Assembly: GCA_902584915.1 (NCBI GenBank)
Contig: CACIBQ010000004.1
Span: 1-44,054, forward strand
Reading direction: 5' to 3'
DNA length: 44,054 nucleotides
Source: an uncultured Pelagibacteraceae bacterium
GTDB taxonomy: Bacteria; Pseudomonadota; Alphaproteobacteria; Pelagibacterales; Pelagibacteraceae
This document shows, in pieces, positions 21,481-30,320 of this stretch; within the stretch, counting starts at the first letter, position 1; every line of letters begins with the position of its first letter. The translations under genes and the position numbers were made by a program. Below the pieces are notes generated by a model. It was not told the origin of the DNA. It searched no databases and was given only the letters and a program-made list of their open reading frames with translations.

Positions 21481-22431
21481 ATGGCTTCAAAAAATAACAA
21501 TCCTAGAGGAATAATTCTCATATTATTAGCCATGCTGGTTTTTTCTGTACAAGATGGAATTATGAAACACATCTATAGTTTTGTCTCACTTTATGAAGTT
21601 TACTTAATAAGAACTGTTGTAAGTTTTTGTCTTATTATAATCTTTTTAAAATTAACAAAAAAACCAATAATATTTAAAAGTCAATATCCATTACTTACTT
21701 TTTGCCGTGTGATATTATTCTTTTTTGGTTTTAGTTCTTTTTATGTTTCTTTAGCTGTTTTACCTCTTAGTACCGCTACTGCTTTATTTTTCGTAACTCC
21801 TTTTTTAATTACAATATTTGCAAATTTTTTTTTAAAAGAAGAAATAGGACCTAGAAGATGGTCTGCAATTGTTGTGGGATTTATTGGTGTATATATAACT
21901 TTAAATCCTGATTTTACTGATTTTAATTATTTAAGTTTATTACCTATTTTATGTGCATTTTGTTATTCATTATCAATGATTATAATTAAAAAAACCTCAG
22001 ATAAAGATAATGTTTATACTCAAACATTTGCTTTTTATATTGGAGCAATAATTATTAGTTCTATTTTTTATTTTATAATGGGTGATGGGCAATACAACAC
22101 ATCAGATCATCCAGCTTCTCAATTTATCTTTAGAGAATGGTTTGTAGATTTAAAATTTAGTATTTTATTAATGGTTGCAACCGGTATTACAGCAACGCTT
22201 GCTTTCCTTCTTTTATTCTCAGCCTATAGTGTAGCATCACCTTCTGTAGTCTCACCTTTTGAATATTCGATATTATTATGGTCATCATTAATAGGCTGGT
22301 TCTATTTTAATGAAATACCTAGCCTAACTACAGTTATCGGAATATTAATAATTGTATCGAGTGGTATTTATATTTTTATGCGTGAAAAAGTCCAAGATCA
22401 ATCTATAGTTACAGAAAAACCATTGAGATAA
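21481..22431 (+). CDS. EamA/DMT-family transporter
   Basis: About ten hydrophobic helices; RTVVSFCLIIIF..., FVTPFLITIFANFFLKEEIGPRRWSAIVVGFIGVYI, FEYSILLWSSLIGWFYFNEIPSL. Confidence 0.9.
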   Translation: MASKNNNPRGIILILLAMLVFSVQDGIMKHIYSFVSLYEVYLIRTVVSFCLIIIFLKLTKKPIIFKSQYPLLTFCRVILFFFGFSSFYVSLAVLPLSTATALFFVTPFLITIFANFFLKEEIGPRRWSAIVVGFIGVYITLNPDFTDFNYLSLLPILCAFCYSLSMIIIKKTSDKDNVYTQTFAFYIGAIIISSIFYFIMGDGQYNTSDHPASQFIFREWFVDLKFSILLMVATGITATLAFLLLFSAYSVASPSVVSPFEYSILLWSSLIGWFYFNEIPSLTTVIGILIIVSSGIYIFMREKVQDQSIVTEKPLR

Positions 22432-23397
22432 ATGAAAAAAAATTTTATACCAACTATTGATATATCTGCTCTTTTAAAGAATATAAACTCAAATAGATCA
22501 AGACAAATAATTAAAAATATTGAAAAAGCATGTGCTGAAGTAGGTTTTTTCCAAATAATCAACCATGGAATAGCTAAAAAACAAATTCAAAGCATATGTT
22601 ATGTTGGAAATAAATTTTTTAAATCTTCAGAGAAAAATAAAAGAAAATTAGCTCCAAAAAAATGGAATAAAAAAAATAAAAATATTTATAGAGGTTATTT
22701 TCCAAATGATGTTAATGGAAAAGAAGGGTTAGATATCGGAGATACAAAAGTCACAAAGAAATATGCTCAAAAAGTTAAAAATCAATATATTGAATACTTG
22801 AATTTAAATAAATCAATAAATCAAAAATCAGTTAAATCTATATCTCAATATTTCGATAATATTTTTATTTTGTGTGAAATTTTATTTAGAAGTGTAATTA
22901 AAATTTATAAAGAGGACACTTTTATTTCAAAAAAAGCATTTTCAAGATTAAAAACTCTCAGCACTTTAAGATTAAATTATTACCCCAATCAGTCAAAACC
23001 AGTTGAAATCTCTAAAGATGACGGGGTTGCTTTAGGTTGTGAAACCCACGTTGATAGTGGAATATTTACTGTTTTATATCAAGATAAAAGAGGCGGTTTA
23101 CAAGTTCAAAACAGAAAAAATAAAAAGTGGTACAATGTTCCATTTAATAAAAAAGCTTTAGTTGTAAACACTGGAAGAGCTCTTGAATTTTTAAGTAAAG
23201 GTAAATTTAAAGCAACAAATCATAGAGTCCTGTGGAATAAAACTGAAAGAATGTCTATTCCTTTCTTTTTTGAACCATCTTATGATTTTAAGATGAATAC
23301 TTCTTTTTTACATAAATCAAAAATTGATAATTACGGTATGATTTATGAAAAATTTTTAAATAAATCTTTGAAAAAATTCGTTGAATACAAACGTTAA
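22432..23397 (+). CDS. Isopenicillin N synthase-like Fe(II)/2OG oxygenase
   Basis: IPTIDISALL, CAEVGFFQIINHGI, ETHVDSGIFTVLYQDKRGGLQVQ (HxD), NTGRALEFLSKGKFKATNHRV. Confidence 0.88.
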   Translation: MKKNFIPTIDISALLKNINSNRSRQIIKNIEKACAEVGFFQIINHGIAKKQIQSICYVGNKFFKSSEKNKRKLAPKKWNKKNKNIYRGYFPNDVNGKEGLDIGDTKVTKKYAQKVKNQYIEYLNLNKSINQKSVKSISQYFDNIFILCEILFRSVIKIYKEDTFISKKAFSRLKTLSTLRLNYYPNQSKPVEISKDDGVALGCETHVDSGIFTVLYQDKRGGLQVQNRKNKKWYNVPFNKKALVVNTGRALEFLSKGKFKATNHRVLWNKTERMSIPFFFEPSYDFKMNTSFLHKSKIDNYGMIYEKFLNKSLKKFVEYKR

Positions 23398-23424
23398 ACA
23401 ATAATTTTTTTTGTAAAATTTTTA

Positions 23425-23892
23425 TTAATTTTTTAGTACTGGAAATACAGGATTAGACTTCTGAAATAGTTTTTGATATTCTTGTTTGATACATTTATTC
23501 TCAATATATTTTATATTAGCCTCTTCAGAAATTTTTTTAGCCTCTTGATTTTTAATTCCATACTGTAACCATAAAGTTTTAGCTCCAATTTTAACACTTT
23601 CTTTAGCAAATCCAGGTGTTTCATTGGAAGGTCTAAATATGTCAACTATATCTACTTTCTCAGAAATTTTATCTAAACTTTCAACTACTACTTCTCCATT
23701 TATAACTTCTCCTTTAGCAAAAGGATTTACTGGTATCACTTTGTATCCAAAATCTTGCATATATTTCATAACAATATTGGCTGGTTTTCTTTTTAAATTT
23801 TTAGGATCCTCTCCTTTTTTTTCAGAGCTTACGCCAATCATTGCAATAATTTTAGAGTTTTTTAGAATTTCTTTTATTTGATTATCATTCAT
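23425..23892 (-). CDS. CoA-binding domain protein (YccU-like)
   Basis: KIIAMIGVSSEKKGEDPKNLKRKPANIVMKYMQDFGYKVIPVNPF...VDIVDIFRPSNETP...LWLQYGI. Confidence 0.88.
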   Translation of the reverse strand: MNDNQIKEILKNSKIIAMIGVSSEKKGEDPKNLKRKPANIVMKYMQDFGYKVIPVNPFAKGEVINGEVVVESLDKISEKVDIVDIFRPSNETPGFAKESVKIGAKTLWLQYGIKNQEAKKISEEANIKYIENKCIKQEYQKLFQKSNPVFPVLKN

Positions 23893-24662
23893 TTATTTTT
23901 CCATTTAGGTTTTCGTTTCTGTAAAAATGCAGATATGCCCTCATGAGCATCGATGGACATCATGTTTAAAGTCATCATCCTACTTGTATAGGTATAAGCT
24001 TTCCTTAGTGGCATTTCTAATTGCTTATAAAATGCTTGCTTTCCTATTTTAATTGTTAAGTTTGACTTAGAAGAGATTGTTTTAGCAATTTTTAAAACTT
24101 CTTTATTAAGTTTTGATTTTGAAAAACAATCATTGATTAGTCCTATTTCCTTTGCATATTTTGCATTGATAGGTTCGCCTGTTAAAAGCATTTTCATCAT
24201 TCTTTTTCTGCTAATTTTTCTACTAACAGCAACCATCGGTGTACTACAAAATAAACCAATATTAACTCCAGGTGTTGCAAATGTTGCGTTTGAAGTGCTG
24301 TAAGCTAAATCACAACTTGTTGCTAGTTGACATCCAGCTGCATAAGCTGCTCCATGAACTTTTGCTATAACTGGTTTTCTGCCTTCAACTATTTGAATCA
24401 TCAATTTTGAACATAGGTTAAATAGTTTAAGATATTTTGATTTTTTTTTTAAACTTTTTACTTCTTTTAAATTATGACCAGCGCTAAATCCTTTTCCAGC
24501 TCCTTCTAAAATTATTACTTTAGTCGTGTAATCTTTATCAAGTTTTTTAAAAGTATTTAAAAGAGATTTTAAGGTAGCAAAAGATAATGAATTATAAGTT
24601 TTAGGATCATTTATTATAATATTTTTAATACCATTGCCTAAATTTTTGACCAAAACATTCAT
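23889..24662 (-). CDS. Enoyl-CoA hydratase/isomerase (crotonase) family protein
   Basis: AGKGFSAGHNLKEV, KPVIAKVHGAAYAAGCQLATSCDLAYSTSNATFATPGVNIGLF. Confidence 0.88.
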   Translation of the reverse strand: MNVLVKNLGNGIKNIIINDPKTYNSLSFATLKSLLNTFKKLDKDYTTKVIILEGAGKGFSAGHNLKEVKSLKKKSKYLKLFNLCSKLMIQIVEGRKPVIAKVHGAAYAAGCQLATSCDLAYSTSNATFATPGVNIGLFCSTPMVAVSRKISRKRMMKMLLTGEPINAKYAKEIGLINDCFSKSKLNKEVLKIAKTISSKSNLTIKIGKQAFYKQLEMPLRKAYTYTSRMMTLNMMSIDAHEGISAFLQKRKPKWKNK

Positions 24663-24677
24663 AATATTTTATTACTA

Positions 24678-25625
24678 TCATTTTCTTATTTTGTCTGCAT
24701 ATTTTTTTCTCAACTTTTGAAGATTAACTAAATATTCATCTCTTATATTTGATATTGTGGCAACTGATTTTCCTTTAGCTTGTTGTTTAGTCCCAGTAAT
24801 AATTTTTGATGATAACTTCTTTGATAACTTAGGTGCCTTAAGTTTAGTCCATGGAAGTTTTAGAGCAGGTCCAAATTGTTTTAACATATGCTTCATGCCT
24901 GTTTTGCCTCCTGCTAAATGAAATGTTAAAAAAGTTCCCATCAAAGACCATCTTAATCCTGGACCATCTTCTATTGCTCTATCTAAATCTTTGGTAGAAG
25001 CATAACCTTCATTAATTATATGTAACCCTTCTCTCCATAATGCTTCTTGAAGTCTATCAGCTAAATATCCGGGTAATTCTTTTTTAACCATAATAGGATT
25101 CATTGAAATTGATTTATAAAATTTATTAGCTTTATTCAAAAATTTCTTTTTTGTTTTTTTTCCAGGAACAATTTCAACTCCGGGACACATATAAACTGGA
25201 TTAAATGGATGTCCTATCATAGTACGAGCTGTATTTTTACATTTTGAGTATATTCTTGTTGGAAGTAACCCAGATGAACTTGAAGAAATTATTGCATTTG
25301 GTTTTGAATAATTTCCAATTACATGCATCAATTTTGTTTTTACTTTATAGTTTTCAGATGCACATTCTTGAATAAAATCTGCTTCTTTTAAAGCTTCTTC
25401 AATAGAAGTGACATAGGTAAAATTTTTTAGATTTAATTTTTTTTTATTGAATAATTTTCTTACGTAAGGCCATGTACGTTTTATCTCTACAACTAATCTT
25501 TTTTTTAATTTAAGATTTTTGTCAAAAGCTATAACCTTTTTATTATGAGCTAAACATCTAATTATCCATCCTGTTCCAATTACCCCTGTACCAATAACGG
25601 CAACATTTTTAATGTTGCTTTTCAT
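24678..25625 (-). CDS. 3-hydroxyacyl-CoA dehydrogenase family protein, candidate L-carnitine 3-dehydrogenase
   Basis: VAVIGTGVIGTGWIIRCLAH, SSSSGLLPTRIY, GHPFNPVYMCPGVEIVPG, ADRLQEALWREGLHIINEGYAST, GLRWSLMGTFLTFHLAGGKTGMKHMLKQFGPALKLPWTKL resemble carnitine dehydrogenases. Confidence 0.78.
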   Translation of the reverse strand: MKSNIKNVAVIGTGVIGTGWIIRCLAHNKKVIAFDKNLKLKKRLVVEIKRTWPYVRKLFNKKKLNLKNFTYVTSIEEALKEADFIQECASENYKVKTKLMHVIGNYSKPNAIISSSSSGLLPTRIYSKCKNTARTMIGHPFNPVYMCPGVEIVPGKKTKKKFLNKANKFYKSISMNPIMVKKELPGYLADRLQEALWREGLHIINEGYASTKDLDRAIEDGPGLRWSLMGTFLTFHLAGGKTGMKHMLKQFGPALKLPWTKLKAPKLSKKLSSKIITGTKQQAKGKSVATISNIRDEYLVNLQKLRKKYADKIRK

Positions 25626-25819
25626 CTTTTAGAAATTTTTTCGTATAATTTTTTTATTTTGTCACTTGCAGAAGTGTCAAATAATGCAGGACATATAGCG
25701 TGTATAATTGCTTGCAAACCTCCTGCTATCATTAAAAGACTAACATTAAATGCAACTTTAAAATGTTGAATATAAGTTTCGTTTACTAAATCTAAATGTT
25801 CTTTAGATTTTTTAATCAT
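25622..25819 (-). CDS. DUF6356-like small protein
   Basis: HLDLVNETYIQHFKVAFNVSLLMIAGGLQAIIHAICPALFDTSASDKIKKLYEKI; 4-nt overlap with the downstream dehydrogenase gene. Confidence 0.6.
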   Translation of the reverse strand: MIKKSKEHLDLVNETYIQHFKVAFNVSLLMIAGGLQAIIHAICPALFDTSASDKIKKLYEKISKR

Positions 25820-25833
25820 AATGAATAATCATA

Positions 25834-26685
25834 TCAATCTGCAAGACCATCTGATCTAGCAACATTTCTCTCTAAATGAATTGGTAATACTTTACCATAA
25901 ATTGCTTTTGAATGCTCCGGAGTGTTTACTCTCCAAGGATCTAAAACATACGCGGGTATACACATGTACCTTGGTTTTTGGCCTTCTATTTTTGTAACTC
26001 TATGCAAAGTAAATCTACCTTTAAATATTTGTAAATCGCCTGGCTCTAATTTTAGTTGTTTAACTCTCGCCCTATCTCCATTTAAAACTTTTTTAACTTC
26101 ATCAAAATTTTCATTACCGGGCTCTCTTATATTTGGACAATATTCAAATACTCCTCCTTTTTCTGGTTTTTGGATCATTAAACTTAATGTGAATTCACAA
26201 CTATCAAAATGCCATGGAAGAATTCCTTCTGGTTTCATAACATTATATGCATGACATGCTAAAGGGTCTGCCCATCTATAAATTGGAGAAACACCCAGAC
26301 AAGCTGATACAAATTTTAAAAGCTCTTCTGTTTCATAAAGAAATTTCATTTCAGAATTTTTTGGAAAACAATCAGAATTTAAATATCCATTATATCTATT
26401 CATGAAAGTTCTTTTCGGATGATCTTTTGGTAAATTTGGATCATCTTCAGCATACAAATAAGGATTTATACTTTCTTTAGACATATAAACCTCATCTAAC
26501 TGTTTTTCTAATTCAGAGTTCATTATCTCTAATGATTTAGGTAAAATGAAATTAGGTATAGTTGAACAACTAAATTGATCTAGTTCCTCTTTGCATCTTT
26601 TGATTAAATTTTTAATTATTGGAGAATTTAAGTCATAAATAGGATATTTTTCTAAATCTACTATGGACTTAAGCCTTTCGTTCAC
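25834..26685 (-). CDS. HxD-type Fe(II)/2OG oxygenase, possibly related to BesD/HalD-family amino-acid hydroxylases/halogenases
   Basis: ILPWHFDSCEFTLSLMIQKPEKGGVFEYCPNIREPGNENFDEVKKVLNGD...LEPGDLQIFKGRFTLHRVTKIEGQKPRYMCIPAY: HxD, distal His, Arg. Confidence 0.65.
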   Translation of the reverse strand: MNERLKSIVDLEKYPIYDLNSPIIKNLIKRCKEELDQFSCSTIPNFILPKSLEIMNSELEKQLDEVYMSKESINPYLYAEDDPNLPKDHPKRTFMNRYNGYLNSDCFPKNSEMKFLYETEELLKFVSACLGVSPIYRWADPLACHAYNVMKPEGILPWHFDSCEFTLSLMIQKPEKGGVFEYCPNIREPGNENFDEVKKVLNGDRARVKQLKLEPGDLQIFKGRFTLHRVTKIEGQKPRYMCIPAYVLDPWRVNTPEHSKAIYGKVLPIHLERNVARSDGLAD

Positions 26686-27056
26686 TTTAGATCTCCATCC
26701 TCTCTCATTTTTGCTCTAATTTTAGTGGCCGAAATTTTTTGTATTTCTTCAGACAAAACTATTTCTTCTATTTTGTAACCAACGCCTCTACCATAACATA
26801 TATTAGTAATATTAGGGACTAGCATAATTTTAAATCTGCCTTCGTATTTTGGATTTAATCTTTCCTCTATTTTCTTTTTAACTGTCTCGAAATCAAAAGG
26901 ATTATCATCTACACCTTGAACATCTCTTATCTGAATGCAAACTTGACCAGTCTTCTTAATTATTTTTTCAAATAAAGCGTAGTGACCATCGTGAAAAGGT
27001 TGCCATCTTCCTAACATTTGTGCTGTTGGTTTTTTATTATCCCATTGATAAGACAT
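26682..27056 (-). CDS. Small nucleotidyltransferase (cytidylyl/adenylyltransferase fold)
   Basis: GRWQPFHDGHYALFEKII (HxGH) and ISATKIR motif. Confidence 0.75.
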   Translation of the reverse strand: MSYQWDNKKPTAQMLGRWQPFHDGHYALFEKIIKKTGQVCIQIRDVQGVDDNPFDFETVKKKIEERLNPKYEGRFKIMLVPNITNICYGRGVGYKIEEIVLSEEIQKISATKIRAKMREDGDLK

Positions 27057-27463
27057 TATTTTAAATCCTCCTTAATTTTAGATGCCCATAGCTTAGCATC
27101 TTGTGTTGTAACATGAAAATTAAATTTTTCTGGTTTTACAAACATTTGATTTGTATCTTCAAATCTTCCTTCTTTAATTGTATCTACCCAAATAATATAA
27201 TCTGCTGGAAACAATTTTCTAGCTTCTGGTGTTGGACAAATAAAATCTGCAATAACATTTTTACCTTCTTTTTTTATTTTAAGAGCTTCATTAGACATTC
27301 TTTTTGCTTGTCTTTTTCTTCCCTCTTCTGAAAAATCCCAATCATCAGCGGCTTTTCTGACTTCATCTGCATTTAATCTTTTACATTCAATTAATTTTGC
27401 CAACTCATTTGCTAAAGTTGTTTTGCCTGCTCCAGGCAATCCCATAATTAAAATAATTTTCAT
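27056..27463 (-). CDS. Small P-loop kinase, adenylyl-sulfate kinase-like
   Basis: IILIMGLPGAGKTTLANELAKLI; RLNADEVRKAADDWDFSEEGRKRQAKRM; 1-nt overlaps with both neighbours. Confidence 0.7.
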   Translation of the reverse strand: MKIILIMGLPGAGKTTLANELAKLIECKRLNADEVRKAADDWDFSEEGRKRQAKRMSNEALKIKKEGKNVIADFICPTPEARKLFPADYIIWVDTIKEGRFEDTNQMFVKPEKFNFHVTTQDAKLWASKIKEDLK

Positions 27464-28698
27464 TAAATACGTTCTAATGGATGATGTGACATAAGTTCAA
27501 GATTATTTTCACCAACTATGTATTGTTGTTCTAGCTTAACCCCCTCTTTACCACCCACTTTGCCAATATAAGTTTCAACAGTTACGGTCATGTTTTTTTC
27601 AAAATAACCCTCTCTTTGACCTCCATCAGTTGGGTATTTTATTTGTGGCCATTCATCACAAAGACCAATTCCATGAATCATGCATGAATACCTATTACCA
27701 TAGTATTCTTCAGGAAGTTTCCATGATTTTTCAGTAAACTCTCTAAATGATACACCGTTTTTAATCAATCTAGCATTATGATTAATATGATCTGTAGCCA
27801 TTTTATATAAATGTTTCTGTTCATTATTAAATTTATGTCCTTCTACAAATGTTCTCGATATGTCAGCGCAATAACCATATGGGCCAACCATATCAGTATC
27901 GAATGCAACTATTTCACCTTTTTGAATAATTTTATTACTGCTTTCTTGCATCCAAGGATTTGTTCTTTCACCAGATGATAAAATTCTACATTCTATCCAT
28001 TCTCCTCCATGTTCAATATTAGTTTTATGTAAAATTGACCAAAGTTCATCTTCAGTCATACCTGCTTTTAATTCTTCTCTCATTTTTGAAACACCAATTT
28101 CTGCAACGTCAATTGCGGCTTTCATGCATTTTAATTCTTCGGGAGATTTAATAACTCTTGCTTGTTCAAGAATTAATTTAGCATCTACAACTTCAATACC
28201 AGTTTTATTTAATTCTGTAATTGCAGGTCCATTAATAACATCAATTGCTATTTTTTTACTTTTAAAATAAGATTTTGATAAATCTTCAATTTCGTTTATC
28301 CATTTTTTTAATTGTAAACTAGCTTGATCTCCATTACTGAAATAATCCCAAGTTATAGCAGGTCTTATTTCATCTATTAGATTCAAATCCTTAGATAATA
28401 TTTCACAATTAAAATACTCATAAAGTATTACTGGTCCATTGACTGGCACAAAACAGTATCTAGTAAGATTGTGCATATTATAAATACTCATGTTAACTGA
28501 GTCTAAAGCATATCTAATATTTACAGGATCAAATAATATACAAGCTTCAATATTATTTTTTTCCAATTCTTTTTTTACTCTGTCTAATCTATAAAGTCTT
28601 AACTTTTCAAAATTTATCTCATCTTCTTTTAATCTTTTTTTTTTTATGAAGTTATGATTTGATTTTGTACCTGGAATAATTTTTCTGTTAAACTTCAT
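27463..28698 (-). CDS. dddP: M24-family protein, candidate DMSP lyase DddP
   Basis: FDPVNIRYALDSVNMSIYNMHN, GGEWIECRILSSGERTNPWMQESSNKIIQKGEIVAFDTDMVGPYGYCADISRTF, YSCMIHGIGLCDEWPQIKYP, VETYIG, KLEQQ: recalled DddP motifs incl. D-x-D, D, H, E, E metal ligands. Confidence 0.75.
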   Translation of the reverse strand: MKFNRKIIPGTKSNHNFIKKKRLKEDEINFEKLRLYRLDRVKKELEKNNIEACILFDPVNIRYALDSVNMSIYNMHNLTRYCFVPVNGPVILYEYFNCEILSKDLNLIDEIRPAITWDYFSNGDQASLQLKKWINEIEDLSKSYFKSKKIAIDVINGPAITELNKTGIEVVDAKLILEQARVIKSPEELKCMKAAIDVAEIGVSKMREELKAGMTEDELWSILHKTNIEHGGEWIECRILSSGERTNPWMQESSNKIIQKGEIVAFDTDMVGPYGYCADISRTFVEGHKFNNEQKHLYKMATDHINHNARLIKNGVSFREFTEKSWKLPEEYYGNRYSCMIHGIGLCDEWPQIKYPTDGGQREGYFEKNMTVTVETYIGKVGGKEGVKLEQQYIVGENNLELMSHHPLERI

Positions 28699-28702
28699 TA
28701 AA

Positions 28703-29143
28703 CTAAAGCATCTGAATGCCTATACCAGTTTTTGGATAAGTATAAAGATTATAATTTGCTGTCAATTCTTCTCCAGCTTTTATGTCTCTAATAGAAACAA
28801 GAAACATATATTTTGCATCACTTTTTTCATTTAAATTATAAAACATGTTTTCTCTATCATTTTTTCCATCTTTTAATTTTTTAGTGTTTGCATTTGGATC
28901 AATTAAATCTCCAAAGTTTAGTGTAGGTAAAGAATCTGAAACCATTCTCATTACAGTAGGTTCGTTTGAATGATTATAAAATCCTCCCAGTGGTGTTCTA
29001 ATATACTTATTTTCAAATTGTTCGTCTCTTACATGAGTAACACCAATAAATGAATTAGATTTAATGTCTTGTGTTGCAAACAGTCCCAGTCCCTCAATTG
29101 GTGAATTTTTTATTGTTAATTGTTTTGGTAAAGGTCTATACAT
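28703..29143 (-). CDS. SET-domain protein (putative protein-lysine methyltransferase)
   Basis: IEGLGLFATQDIKSNSFIGVTH, GGFYNHSNEPTV, DIKAGEELTANYNLY. Confidence 0.85.
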   Translation of the reverse strand: MYRPLPKQLTIKNSPIEGLGLFATQDIKSNSFIGVTHVRDEQFENKYIRTPLGGFYNHSNEPTVMRMVSDSLPTLNFGDLIDPNANTKKLKDGKNDRENMFYNLNEKSDAKYMFLVSIRDIKAGEELTANYNLYTYPKTGIGIQML

Positions 29144-29144
29144 A

Positions 29145-30320
29145 TTAAACTAAATTATTTGCTACCCATTTATGAAAATGGTGAGTTGGATTATCCATAA
29201 TTGGAGAAAAATTTCCACCATTATAAACTGGTGAATTTCTTCCAATCTGCATTCTTTGAATTATATCAACATCTTCTTTTTGAATATCTTCCCATAATTT
29301 ATGATTTTGTTTTCTAAGAGATTTAAATTTTTTTGAAATTGCAGCTTCTTTTCCTACATAATATAGCTCCATGTGTTCTATGGTATATTCATGATTAATT
29401 GGTTCCAGCCAGTAAGCATAATAATGATCTCTATGAATTCCTAGCATTACATTAGGAAATAAAGCAATATACTCTGCTACGTGTTCCATATTTTTCGGCC
29501 AATTTGGAAAACATGGAAATTTGACCTTTCCTTTAAGTTTAGGATTGTAAACAACTGTACCCTGCCCTGCAAAACGATTTGGTAGACCTTGAATGTGATA
29601 GTGATCTTCTATTTTTGAATATGAATTTAAACCAGGATGAACCCAAGGCAAATGATAGCTTTCACAATAATTTTCAATTGCAAATTTCCAATTACATTTT
29701 GCAGTTAATTTAAAATATCCAAAATCACCAGCATGTTTAATTAAATTTCTATCTTTCTCTGGCCAAAATTTAGCCCATCTATCACTTAAAGGTTTAATAT
29801 ACTTTTCAAAGGGGATTTCGTTATTGTTTATATTGACCATAATTAAATCAAGCCATACATATGATCTTATTTCTTTAAGATTGCTATTTGATTTTTTAAA
29901 TTTTGAACATTGGTGTTTATTCATTCCACCTATATGAGGTGTTGCCAATAAATCACCGTCAGTACTATATGACCATGAATGATAAGGGCATCTTATTACA
30001 TTTTTTATATTGCCAGCCTTGCTAACTAATTTTAGTCCCCTGTGGCTACAAACATTGTGAAAAACTTTAATTTTATTTTTTTTGTTTCTAACAATAAGTA
30101 ACGGAAGTCCTAATAAATCAAAAGGTTTAACGTCACCTATTTTTGGAACAGAACTTGCTGTTCCTATTATTGTCCATTTATCTTCAAAAAGTTTTTTTCT
30201 TTCAATTAAAGTGTACTCTTTATTTGTATAACATTCATTGGGTAAACCATGAGCCTTATTAATAGGTTTATTTACTACATCTAATTTTCTTTTATCAATT
30301 ATATTATAGATTTCAGACAT
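29145..30320 (-). CDS. Rieske [2Fe-2S] oxygenase alpha subunit (quaternary-amine/choline/betaine monooxygenase-like)
   Basis: CSHRGLKLVSKAGNIKNVIRCPYHSWSY Rieske motif; NWKFAIENYCESYHLPWVHPGL mononuclear Fe motif. Confidence 0.9.
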   Translation of the reverse strand: MSEIYNIIDKRKLDVVNKPINKAHGLPNECYTNKEYTLIERKKLFEDKWTIIGTASSVPKIGDVKPFDLLGLPLLIVRNKKNKIKVFHNVCSHRGLKLVSKAGNIKNVIRCPYHSWSYSTDGDLLATPHIGGMNKHQCSKFKKSNSNLKEIRSYVWLDLIMVNINNNEIPFEKYIKPLSDRWAKFWPEKDRNLIKHAGDFGYFKLTAKCNWKFAIENYCESYHLPWVHPGLNSYSKIEDHYHIQGLPNRFAGQGTVVYNPKLKGKVKFPCFPNWPKNMEHVAEYIALFPNVMLGIHRDHYYAYWLEPINHEYTIEHMELYYVGKEAAISKKFKSLRKQNHKLWEDIQKEDVDIIQRMQIGRNSPVYNGGNFSPIMDNPTHHFHKWVANNLV

